From contig WNNJ02003028.1 of the NCBI GenBank assembly GCA_012934845.2, forward strand, positions 62,001-126,000: 64,000 nucleotides of DNA, given 5' to 3'. Made by a program: the position numbers and the translations under genes. Positions 12,705-22,269 of the stretch are shown piece after piece. Positions within the stretch are counted from its first letter, which is position 1. The number at the start of each line of letters is the position of its first letter. Below the pieces are notes generated by a model. It saw only the letters and a list, made by a program, of their open reading frames with translations. It did no database searches and was not told the origin of the DNA. The stretch comes from Pomphorhynchus laevis (lineage: Eukaryota; Acanthocephala; Palaeacanthocephala; Echinorhynchida; Pomphorhynchidae).

Positions 12705-12905
12705 CCTTGTATCATAATAATGTACACTAAATAATCGAATTTCATTAGAGGAAATCCGTCATTAGCGCGTATTTGACCCCACTGCTATGTTGGGTCGAGG
12801 AATTAGGGGCCTAAACCTAATAGCATAGCAGTTCCTTCTGATGACCTCTAACCCTTATTCTTATTCATGGTACATTATTTATTGGTCAACTCATAAATAT
12901 TGATT
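12705..12905 (+). ncRNA. hammerhead-like 3' region of YIDD element, copy 5
   Basis: One of the best copies. Order: stem II 5' strand AUUAGAG (12744-12750), GAAA (12751-12754), AUCC able to pair with GGGU before the cleavage-site box, GUC (12794-12796), stem I GAGGAA with UUCCUU (12832-12837, closing G-U), CUGAUGA (12838-12844), one extra C, then CUCUAA. The outer UAUU/AAUA blocks extend the closing stem. This is the order of a type-II hammerhead (open at stem II). Caveats: an unpaired nucleotide between A9 and stem II, and no sequence evidence of cleavage. Confidence 0.5.
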
Positions 12906-13589
12906 TTTATTTAAAATTTTAACTTTAAATTTTAACTTGATATAATTTTATTATTTTATTTTTATAAAGAATTTTGGAAAGCTTTCATTTGAAAATGCAT
13001 ATTAACATATATTTGGTCAATAACATTATCTATTTGTCAATTCATAATAATTAATTTTTATTTTAAATTTTAAGTTGATATAATTTTATTATTTTAATTT
13101 TATAAAGAATTTGGGATAGCTTTCATTTGAAAATGCATATTAACTAATATGCATTTACTATTCCTAATAAATAATATACAATATTAGATACATTATTTAT
13201 TTGTCCATTCATAAGAATTTATTTTTATTTTTAATTTCAATTATAAATTGTATAAAATCTTAAATAATTATTTATTTTTTTATTTTTACTGTAAATAAAA
13301 TAGCTGATCTAATTTGCTAATTATTTACTGTATTAAATATAATATTTCACGAGTAAATAAAGTTCTATTATGCGAAATAACAGGATGTCAATTTTAATAT
13401 TTACGGATTTAAATTATTTATAATTATTAACTTTTTATTATTTAACATTTAGCATTTTTTTAATTTTCAAATAATATAAAATGAATTTAAATTTATATAA
13501 TGAATATAAATTTTAATATTAAATTCTTATTCGGTATAAATTAAATAAAATATTATAAAAATTTTTTAATAAGATTTATAATTATTTAA
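12906..13589. repeat. AT-rich tails of YIDD elements, duplicated
   Basis: The block AAGAATTT.GGA.AGCTTTC then ATTTGAAAATGCATATTAAC occurs twice (about 12965 and 13100), each time beside ATTTATTTGTCAATTCATAA, part of the family's 3' tail. The remainder is AT-rich tail with the recurring CTGATCTAATTTGCT junction near 13303. No gene. Confidence 0.45.
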
Positions 13590-13726
13590 TTAAAGCGATG
13601 ATTGTGGGAGAACATTATAGACATGAGAAGTATTTTTACTTCTCATGGTGGTCGAAAGCTCAACAATTTTTATTCAATAAAAATACTTCTTATGTCTATA
13701 ATGTTCTCCCACAATCACCGCTTTAA
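13590..13726. repeat. nested palindrome bounded by TTAA
   Basis: Two 49-bp arms (13590-13638 and 13678-13726) are almost exact reverse complements. Both outer ends are TTAA followed by AGCG/CGCT. A second perfect hairpin, CATGAGAAGTA with TACTTCTCATG, straddles the inner end of the left arm, and a third small one (ATTTTTATT/AATAAAAAT) lies near the right arm. TTAA at both ends is what piggyBac-type insertions leave, but here it is also part of the palindrome. Best described as a fold-back or MITE-like element with local template-switch expansion. Confidence 0.8.
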
Positions 13727-14018
13727 TCTAAAAAAAGACACGAATGCAATGTTCACAAAATTATTTAATTATTAATTATTTTATTATTTAACATTTAGCT
13801 TTCTTAATTTATAAATCATATAATTCGTAGACTTTATAAATCTAAATACGTAGACGTAGTTAGCTGGAAAAAAATAAATATTTCCTATTAATAACAAAAT
13901 TGCGAAATTACATGTTTTATTCGCAATTTGAAAATATTGCATTTTTCAGTAATATATTAAATAGTTATTTATAAATGAAAACTGTGAATAATTATTAAAC
14001 ATTTGCATAATAATTTAG

Positions 14019-14159
14019 CTGCTTGCAAGTCGAAGTGTTCTCTCAAACAGTGCAAATTTTATTTCTCGGACAAAATTTGTGAGGATGCATGCATTCCAGA
14101 CGAATTTCATTGTGATAATACCAGACATTGCCCATTTAACGAAGATGAAAAATGTGGAA
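14019..14159 (+). CDS. LDL-receptor class A domain exon
   Basis: The exon lies between TAATTTAG (ends 14018) and a consensus GTAAGT (14160). It takes two bases from the previous exon's split codon and exits in phase 1, so it is a symmetric phase 1-1 module. From residue 2 it reads ACKSKCSLKQCKFYF, then ICEDACIPDEFHC, DNTRHC and PFNEDEKC. The last six cysteines have spacing typical of LDL-A repeats, and the acidic cluster before the final cysteine fits the calcium-binding loop. In the full protein it precedes a transmembrane helix, as in Neto-like and other small LDL-A receptors. The symbol is left empty because the ectodomain is not identified. Expected role: calcium-dependent extracellular ligand binding at the plasma membrane. 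Confidence 0.85.
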
Positions 14160-15821
14160 GTAAGTATCAAGTATAAAAAATACTATATTGATGACATCAC
14201 TGTTGTTAAAATTGACGAAAAGTTAAAAGGAAAATACCTATATTATGTGGATCAAATGTAAGAATCATAAAAAATTGTCAAAAATATGATCAAGTGAAAA
14301 TTTGTGGATTGCAATGTAACCATTTTTGATCTTCTAACAACTTTTTCGTTTTTTGTGCAAATTTTAAAACTCGATATTTATGTTTCCTGGAATGATAAAA
14401 GATAAGTTTGTCTAAGATCGTAAACTTTGATCATTTGTAATAATTCAGTATGAATATATTTGTGCAAGAAAAAATAACAGTTGTAAATTATATTAACAGT
14501 CAGAAATTAATATAGAAGCATCTTGTGGGATTCAATAATCCATATGGCTTTTAACTTAAACAAATTTTTGATATAAATCTCCGGAAGTAATCCAACACTT
14601 CCAGATGAAGTAATCCTTCATCCGGATGTAATCCAACACGATAAAAATTTATATTATTTTATAATTAAATTTTTTAATTAATTTATAATTATAATTATTT
14701 GCACTATAGTGAAAAGCGTGTTTACACTTTATGAATTACAATTTTCATTTTATTAATTTTTAGTACCCTGAAACGTTTACGCTGTTAAGAATAATTAAAG
14801 CAAAAAAAAATCAGTCCTATTTAGTGGGAATTATTGAATCCAGTAATTTTAATTTATTAAGTTTTATTTGGCAGTAATTTGAGTAATGTTAAGTTGATTG
14901 TTCTATAACAAGCATACTTTATTAAGCTATCATTTTTGATATAATATTTTACAGCATTAAAAAATATTATTAATATTTTATAAATATCAATATTATTATA
15001 TTAATATATTACCGCATTAATTATATTATATTCCAGACATTTTTAATGCATTCAGAATACAGTTTTAACCAAATTCATTATGCATAATTTAAATTAAAAG
15101 TATTTAAATATAAAATACATAATAACGTATTTAATTATTAAATTATGTAAATGTGGACATTGTATTCCATATTAAGTACGATTTCTATCCGATATAACTA
15201 AAAAATATGCTTTTGTTTTAATCAATGCTGATAAGTTAAGTTGGTAAAATATTTAAAATGCTGAAACTATTATATTTTAATTATTTCCAGTAAAACGCTT
15301 TTGTAATATTATAAGTCAAAGATTTACTAATTTATATATGAATGCATAATTTTCTACTTTTGAAAGTGTAACACGTTGGTTTTATATTAAAGCATAATAC
15401 TTCGAATTTAAATTTTTTTAAAAGCATCCCAAACTTGATAAATTTATATATGCACTTTGCTATTATCAATTTCATTTCTTAAATATTTTACTAAATTCTA
15501 AGTAACTTATTATTTATTTTGCAATATATTATTTTTTAACCTTTTATTTTTCTAAAAAGAAAGCTGCAGTATTGCGTTCCTGTAAATGGGATAATACGAG
15601 TTAGTTTATGGAAGCTAGTTTCGCAGTTTCGAAATCTTTAAATAGTTTAGCAATCAAACAATTTATGATAGGGTATTGCATGGCTGATTGTGACTTAGTT
15701 TTTACCTATTGTGAATTGTAATATTATTTAATTATAATAATATTAATTTCAATAAAATATTATATTGTAATATTTTATAAAGTTACTAAACTTTTATCTT
15801 ATTGTGATTTTGTGATAATAG
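14160..15821. other. intron of the LDL-A gene
   Basis: AT-rich intron. Two small nested hairpins lie at about 14580-14640 (GGAAGT/ACTTCC and GATGAAG/CTTCATC) between three copies of GTAATCC. A weak open stretch at about 15615-15725 (containing MIGYCMADCD) has no convincing splice sites and is not called. Nothing else is recognised. Confidence 0.5.
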
Positions 15822-15947
15822 GATCCATTAATATTGCAGCGCTTGTACTATTTCTGATGGGCTTTATTAGTACGATTGCAAGTGCGGCCTTTATTTTGTT
15901 AAGAATGTATATGTTCGATAATGAAGCAGCCTGGATTACTCACTACG
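15822..15947 (+). CDS. LDL-A transmembrane gene, membrane-helix exon
   Basis: The acceptor is GTGATAATAG (ends 15821). Two bases complete the codon left by the LDL-A exon, giving an Arg-Ser junction, then 41 codons and one base. The peptide is SINIAALVLFLMGFISTIAS followed by AAFILLRMYMFDNEAAWITHY: a ~25-residue hydrophobic helix ended by Arg-Met-Tyr, as expected for the outer-to-inner membrane crossing of a type I receptor. The proposed donor, GTATCT at 15948, is weak; an internal GTATAT after the Arg codon would give another exit phase. The exon encoding the cytoplasmic tail is not settled (see candidates at 20250 and 22035). Confidence 0.75.
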
Positions 15948-16158
15948 GTATCTATCTTTTTTAAATATATATATACAAATAAAATTATAAATTATAATTT
16001 ATAAAATTATATATTTAATTATAAATTATAATTATATAATTATAATTACATTATTATATGAAATCTATTACTGCAAATAAATATTTGCAGCTTAAACACA
16101 CAATATACAAGAGAGATATCATACAATATAAGTGATCCAAGTTATAACACCCATATCG

Positions 16159-16557
16159 TCAAACTTTCACCAGCTTTGAATGACATCTCATACTTTTCAA
16201 ATATCCGATTCTGTCCTTGTAATTGACCTTCCGCAGTATTAAAGGCCTACGCTTGTGTTCGCAGCCAACAGTGAGATGCTCGTCTGCATCACTGTTAAGC
16301 TGTTCGAACAGCTTAACAAATTGTTTTGATCCGAGATGTTCAAACCGTGGTTCATGTGCTACTATCCACATAAATGCTATTTCAATCGGCAGATCTATGA
16401 TCAAGTTGCCAACAGTGATGCAGACGAACAGCTCAATCGATTTTTCTACAACTATGCACCTTAGCAGCTTTCGGCCAAACAATTTTTCCTTTGCATCAAA
16501 CTGATCCAGCTCTATCTGACCACTTCTTTGATACCTGCCATCTTCCTTTGTTAAAAA
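16159..16557 (-). CDS. unrecognised protein-like frame, 130 codons
   Basis: The complement is open from 16557 to the stop at 16159 and reads far more like a normal protein than the + strand. Segments are LDQFDAKEKLFGRKLLRCIV, then KSIELFVCITVGNLIIDLPI, EIAFMWIVAHEPRFEHLG, SKQFVKLFEQLNSDADEHL and KVNYKDRIGYLKSM. It has balanced acidic, basic and hydrophobic residues, two candidate beta-rich stretches and a closing basic segment. I do not recognise the family. It could be the last exon of a host gene on the opposite strand of the LDL-A gene, or a recent processed copy. An acceptor near 16546-16550 is poor. It directly abuts the LINE on the other strand. Confidence 0.45.
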   Translation of the reverse strand, partial: FLTKEDGRYQRSGQIELDQFDAKEKLFGRKLLRCIVVEKSIELFVCITVGNLIIDLPIEIAFMWIVAHEPRFEHLGSKQFVKLFEQLNSDADEHLTVGCEHKRRPLILRKVNYKDRIGYLKSMRCHSKLVKV

Positions 16558-18240
16558 TCAATGCTCCGGCAAAAATTATCTCGTGTCGTTCTTGGAAATT
16601 CCTCGATTTTTTCCATATTCGCTCTCATATTAACCGCTAACCGTTAACGTACCCTTCTTATATCTACCAATCCCATAATTACTTATGTACCCTCTAAAAC
16701 TATGTATTTTGCTTTATCCTCCATGAAATTCTTTCCTTTAAACTTTTGCTCAATTACGTCCCTATCGTGCAAGATGGATCGACTCTGAGTGTGTGACTTC
16801 AAAACGCCTCTTGTCGTTCTTTCAAAAGTTATCATCGTTATCTCAGACTATCTTCATCACTTGACTCATCCGTTTATCGTAACCAAATATTTACTCTTCG
16901 TGTTCAAATAGGAAGCTTCTGAGTTCCACGAAACAGTTTTCGGCGAAACAAATTGGCTTCCACTACTGAATCCGAACTAAATGAAAAACTCTCAATTCTC
17001 AAATTTTGTTTCTCTGCTATCTCCATTCTTGATCCTTCTCAATTCTCAGATTACCCAATTTCAAACACATTTTTTCTTATCGATTCGATCATAGTCCTTC
17101 CACAAACTTCTTGTATCCCGTCTATTCATATCCTTAAGCTCTTTTATCAACTTGCGGTCTCTGAAGATAAGGTATCTTGCCTTCTTATTTCGTCAGTGTA
17201 AGTCCTATCCAGCCGATTCTATCCCTACTCGAATTCTCGAATTGTTGTCCACTAAAATCTTACATTTCTTTACCAGCCTCTTTAACTCGTCCATCAGAAA
17301 TGGAATATTTCTGTACTTTGAACGAACTAGCATGTCATTAAAGTATTTTCCGATATGCTCTCCGCTCGTGACAAAGGACTTTGTAGTGTGGTAATATCGC
17401 TCGATCTTTCATCTGCATTCGACATTGTCGATCACAAAATCCTTCATTATCTTCTTCGCTATCATTATGGCTTCTCTTTGTCTACCTTGTCTTGGTTCTC
17501 TTCGTATCTCTCCGATCGATCATTTTCCGTCCATTCTAATTCAATGTGTTCTCCTTTATCTTCTCTCTTGTGGTGTATCTCAAGGGTCAGTACTTGGCCC
17601 TATTCTCTTTACGCTTCTTCCTGGATATTTATCTCTTTCAGATTAATACAGTACGCTGATAATATACTTCTTTATTCTCACTCGTCTCCAAATTCCCTAA
17701 GCCAACTTTTTATATCCTCGTCTAATTGTCTTCTTGCTTGATCAGAACATCTAATTTCTTTGCGCATGTCCCTAAATCCTACCAAATCTAAAGTGTTATG
17801 GATTTTATCATCCCCTGTTTCTGTATATTCTCCTTCTCTGTATCTTCAGACCATAATTATTCCTGCTGTAGATAAACTAGTATTTCTAGGTATTTATCAA
17901 AACTTGGATGGCTAAGTATTGAACACCGCGTTCGTTTTTATCTGATTTGTCTAGCTTATCCCCTTCTCCATTGTAATTCTCATTCTTATCTATCCACCAA
18001 CCCTAGGAATTCCTAACATGATCACCAGTGATGTTCATTCTCACTCCTTTTTTCAAGAAGCAACTACGTTCAATGCTTCTAAACGAATAACTATTGTTTT
18101 CAATCTGTTTCGCTTTTGTAGGCTTGTAAGCACGCAGTGTGTGTGCATTTGCCACAACAAAAACTTTATTTCTTAACATTAGATCTTGTGTTAAGATCCT
18201 ACACCAGCTAAATAGAGTTTTCGTAAATCGCTTAAATATA
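16555..18240 (+). pseudogene. CR1/L2-group LINE, broken ORF2
   Basis: GC-richer than its surroundings. In several frames: a linker trace; SYPADSIPTRILELL at 17208-17250, matching the KSCPLDPIPT.LLK block; VVISLDLSSAFDIVDHKIL at 17390-17445, RT motif A; WFSSYLSDRSF; GVSQGSVLGPILFTL at about 17570-17615, motif B; YADNILLY at about 17650, motif C with N in place of the second catalytic D; then LNPTKSKVL and VFLGIYQNL of the thumb. The order and wording are typical of CR1/L2/Rex-like LINEs. Several frameshifts separate these blocks. No endonuclease domain was recognised upstream, so it is probably 5'-truncated. It lies in or next to the LDL-A gene. Confidence 0.8.
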
Positions 18241-18519
18241 TAATTGTTTTTAAAAAATCTTTTATGAAACTGTAAATTATGGTTATATTATCTTACTATT
18301 ATATGGTCATGATTTTCTATTAAATATTTTTATAATGTTCAAACACTTCAATCATTGTGATTTTAATTATAATGATTTTATTTCAGTCGCGTAAAAAAAT
18401 TTATATCAAGAAATTTTGACATCAATATTTAATTCACACGATTGTTTAAGGAAAGTTTTTGTGTTGCATGTATTGAAAAAATATTGTGTTCTACTACTAT
18501 TTTATTTTCAATCGTAAAA

Positions 18520-19545
18520 TGGATAAGTTATTAAATACACACTTCTGAATTGGTATTTATTTTGCAAATAAATACTAATTTATTGTATTTAATGTATTTT
18601 AATGTATTTTATATAAAATGCATTAATTTATTATTAAAATTCATCTGCATTTAATAAAAATAATCATTGTCACGAAAAAGTATTCGTATATTATTTTATT
18701 TTAAATAGCGGAATGGAAAATTGATTTATATAATTAAATACTATAAAAATATTATTTCATTATATTACTATATAATTAATTAATATTATCACATTTAATA
18801 TTACTATATTATCATAAGTTATTAAATAAGTTATTATTTAAATATAATAAGTAATATAATATTTAGATAAGTTATTAAAGACACGATTTTTAATTGGTAT
18901 TTTTTAATGCGTTTGAATGCAAATAAAGATTGTCGTACGCTGGAAAACACATCTTATATTTGTATGTAATCGATTAAAAGCAATTAGTTTAAAATTCCTT
19001 TACTAATAAAAATGTGTTAATTTATTATCAAAATTCATCTGTATTAAATAAAAATAATCATTGTCACGAAAAAGTATTCGGATATTATTTTATTTTAAAT
19101 AGGGAAATTCAAAATTGACTTTATATAATTAAATACTATAAAAATATTATTTAATTATATTAAAATGTTATTTAATATTATTATATTATCGTATAGTCAC
19201 GATAAGTTATTAAAGACACGCTTTTTAATTGGTATTTTTTAATAGATATGAATGCAAATAAAGATTGTCGTACGCTGGAAAACACATTTTATATTTGTAT
19301 GTAATTGATTAAAAGCAATTAGTTAAAAATTCATTTACGTGATAAAAATGCGTTAATTTATTATCAAAATTCATCTGTATTTAAAAAAATAATCATTGTC
19401 ACGTTTAAACATTCTTAATAGCATATTTAAAACAAGTAAATAATGATAATATTTAATATTAAAAATATTAAATATTAGTTAATATTTAATATTCATCTGT
19501 ATTTCTTAAAAATAATCATTGTAGGTTTTTAAAATTGACAATCAC
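18520..19545. repeat. imperfect tandem repeat, units ~335-394 bp
   Basis: Marker blocks recur: TAATCATTGTCACG at about 18661, 19055 and 19390 (a fourth, ending GTAGG, near 19508); TTTTTAATTGGTATTTTTTAA at about 18890 and 19225; AAAGATTGTCGTACGCTGG at about 18925 and 19260. Units also share AATTCATCTGTATTTAA and AATTTATTATCAAAATT. About 2.7 copies remain, differing mostly by AT-rich length changes. No coding capacity. Confidence 0.85.
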
Positions 19546-20249
19546 TCTTTTTTTAATCACTTTTTTTATAATTTTACTGATATATTGAATTTTTTATTTT
19601 TTTCTAATAATATTTTTTTACATTAATTGATAAAAGCATTACTTAAATTGATTACCGTCATTAAAAGAAATTAGTTTAAAATTCCTTTACGCAATAAAAG
19701 TAAATCGAGTAAAATGTGACAAATTCCGTAAAAGGTCACTAGTAAATTCCATAAAAGGCTACTTTAACAAAATTCTAATCTATAATTGCCAATCATAATT
19801 GATAAAGTAATTGATATTATTAAGAATGTGGAATGTGGCAATTTTAAGTTTTCATTGTGGATATCGCTTTGCTGTAGTATGGCCAACGAATAGGTGGTAA
19901 AAAGTGCAATCGAAAATAACAAAGAATGTTTTTGATATAATGAATGTAGATCACATGTTATTGTATGTTTCTGAAAATATAATTTGAGTTCCCTCAAAAA
20001 TACGTTTTTGAAATCTATGAAAAATTAAATGTATACATCTTGTTTGTAAATTCATAATTTTAATAGGTATATTTTACTTTATTTCTCCTAAATAATTCAC
20101 AGTGATAAAATAATAATTTAATTAAACGATAAAATTGATCGACAAGCAGGACCCGAATACCAAACAAAAAACAAGATCGTACAAAAGATTAACTAATAAA
20201 TTAGAATAAAAACAAGGAATAAAATAAATACAGTTTATTAGAAATATAG
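19546..20249. other. AT-rich sequence, nothing firm
   Basis: Both strands have short open stretches at 19764-19997. Neither has convincing splice sites or a recognised motif. The rest is AT-rich. Confidence 0.45.
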
Positions 20250-20414
20250 TTATGGTTATCCTCCCGAGTCCGCAAAACAAGCTGCGTTTCCTCGTTACAC
20301 CGCTGCGCCAATTCGCTTCATGAGGAAACTCATTGCCCGTTTATATCCGGTCGATCGAACTAATTTTTTCCCAAAAGCTGCTTCACTGATTATATTTATA
20401 ATATTTACAATATA
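20250..20414 (+). CDS. candidate exon, Pro/Ala/Arg-rich tail
   Basis: A sharply GC-richer island follows AAATATAG (ends 20249). In one frame it is open to a TAA and reads YGYPPESAKQAAFPRYTAAP, then IRFMRKLIARLYPV and NFFPKAAS. This could be part of the cytoplasmic tail of the LDL-A receptor, but the required entry phase (2) does not match the phase 1 exit at 15947, so a further exon would be needed. The second open frame is less protein-like. It may also be an unrelated repeat. Confidence 0.3.
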
Positions 20415-20429
20415 AATATATTATAATTT

Positions 20430-21380
20430 CATGTCATATTTTAATAAATAGCATTCACAAAATGATACTTTATTTAAACAGATTTTAACAACCTGATCAT
20501 TTTTAGAATTTATAATAAAGCCACAATTATTGAATCATTTTAATATCCTCGGTAAATTTAAGTGTAATAATTTTTAATTTTTAATTTTTTATACTATCCT
20601 AGGTAGTATATTAAATAAAAAATTGATTTATATATTAAAACATTGCATTTTTACTTTAGATCACTTTACAGGAGATGTCGCTAACACCTTAATATGAAAT
20701 ATTAATATTTATCGAAACTGCCAATATTTTTTGCTTCAATCATAAATTTCAACCAGTGTATAGTATCTTATGTAACATCTTTGTTTTTCATAAATTTGCT
20801 TAATTGTTGTTTTTTAACGAAAGACTTTATAGCCAAGACATGCATTTTACACGATGTTTTGTAGATTTTCAGTGTTAACTTGTGATTTTACAATTACTAA
20901 CAAACTAAAATTCAATTAATTCGATTAAATATAATTAAATTATTCAAAAATTCAAATTTATTCAGCCATCTATTAGAAGAATTATACAATTAAGAATTAT
21001 CCGATCAATGACGTAAAGGATTTTGTTACTTGCAGTCTAGATAATAATCAATAAACAAGCTTCGACATAATAAAGTAATTAAAGCGATCACCAATTTAAT
21101 AACTTAATAGTAACTTATTATTAATAGTGACTAATTACTAATTATTAATAGTAACTTATTATTTGCTGGTAGTCTTGCTGACCTTATAAATAAATTAGAT
21201 TTCTGCGTGAAATGAACAAAAATTTCACAGTTACTGAAACAAAAATGAAATTAATTTTTAGATTAAAAAATGAAACAAAAAAAATACTTTTAAATTTATG
21301 TAAAAAATCATCTTTTAGATTTAAAAAAACAACAAAATATTAAAAATTAACAAATCAATGTACAAAATTGTCAGACAATG
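20430..21380. other. AT-rich sequence, nothing recognised
   Basis: No splice-bounded frame and no known repeat. Short ATTACTAATTATTAATAG reiterations occur near 21120-21160. A GC-richer patch (21385-21480) ahead of the GIY-YIG fragment contains no recognised domain. Confidence 0.5.
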
Positions 21381-21559
21381 GAACTATGCTTTCATGCGAC
21401 GCGTCAAGATTGAACGGAACTGTTACCGGAGAGGTATTCCCGGAGACATGCTTCGTTTCCACTCTGAGTCGCCTCGCTTTTTAAAAATGAAACAATTAAA
21501 AATTTACTTTTAAATTTCGGTTGTATTCACGAATTCAACGGTTGTCGTGAATTCAACGG

Positions 21560-21895
21560 TTGTATTCACGAATGACTCAACATTCATATAGCGGTGCGAT
21601 TAAGAAGCATATGGAAGATGAACATAACATTAAGGTGTCTAAAAAGGAAATAATTGATAATACAAAGGTTTTGATGAAAGAACGTAATGTTGTGAATTTA
21701 CGAATTCTAGAAGCGATATTCATCAAAGAGATGAATCCTACTATCAATAGCAAAGATGAAGGATTCGTAAAGACGTTAAAGATTTTTTTAATTTTAAAAT
21801 ACTACTAAATTAGATAACTTACAATTTAATACAATGCATTTTTTTATTTTACAGATGTCTGATGATGATCGATGTCAAGATCGAAATATCACAAG
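21560..21895 (+). pseudogene. Penelope-like element 3' end with GIY-YIG remnant
   Basis: The frame at 21560-21808 encodes HSYSGAIKKHMEDEHN, then LRILEAIFIKEMNPTINSK and GFVKTLKIF: the second half of a GIY-YIG nuclease, with the conserved HS..GA..H block and the I.E...I....P.IN block found in C-terminal nucleases of canonical Penelope-like elements. The Tyr-containing first half is missing, so this is a 5'-truncated copy. About 50 bases later TTTTTATTTTACAG looks like a 3' splice site and is followed at once by a CUGAUGA...GAAAUAUC hairpin. Penelope-like elements are known to keep introns. Confidence 0.7.
21859..21890 (+). ncRNA. hammerhead-like hairpin at Penelope 3' end
   Basis: CUGAUGA (21859-21865), an extra U, GAUC, an 8-base loop, GAUC, then GAAA (21883-21886) and UAUCAC. 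This is a hammerhead-style core with a 4-bp stem II and one extra nucleotide between A9 and the stem. The same layout recurs at 33.16 and 41.11 kb and in the palindromes at 31 and 48 kb. Stems I and III are not evident in this fragment. Confidence 0.45.
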
Positions 21896-22034
21896 AAATT
21901 TTTGCGCTCTTTATTGTTGCCAAATGGTACTCTTTTCGAATAAATAAATGATTCTTTTAAATAACAAAATAATGTTAAGTAAATCAACAGGGACAACAAC
22001 AAAAATTTGTCATCTTATAATTTCATCTTTCTAG

Positions 22035-22169
22035 AAGTCTTCACACTTCTTCATGGCCTCAGATCCAGGAGGATCTGATCCCCCAACCGAACCAACAAGC
22101 CGATTTCGTCGTTTTGAATTTTCAACACGCCGTTTTGAATTTTCAAACAAAAGCACAGCTACTAAAGTA
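22035..22169 (+). CDS. candidate terminal exon
   Basis: A strong acceptor (TTTCATCTTTCTAG ends 22034). One frame gives HTSSWPQIQEDLIPQPNQQA, then DFVVLNFQHAVLNFQTKAQ and LLK before a TAG, and looks like a C-terminal cytoplasmic tail. A second frame is also open and reads SDPGGSDPPTEPTSRFRRFE with a duplicated RRFEFS, and would need a weak GTAGTT donor at 22167. The island contains an internal direct repeat (CGTTTTGAATTTTCAA twice). It could belong to the LDL-A gene upstream, or be a transposon end. Entry phase 2 is not matched by any firm exon. Confidence 0.35.
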
Positions 22170-22269
22170 GTTTACGTTATTCTCATTAATAACATCAAAT
22201 GTTACTACAAAAGCTTATTTCTCACGCTAATTTGTGCGGATCAAAGAAATGATATATTGTTTATTAGTT

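Noticed and set aside
16223-16504. 93-codon + strand frame
   Set aside because: Ser/Thr/Cys-rich wording typical of antisense; the complement frame is the protein-like one.
20290-20330. tRNA A-box-like TTGGCGCAGCGGT on the complement
   Set aside because: No matching B-box, acceptor stem or anticodon arm could be built; judged coincidental.
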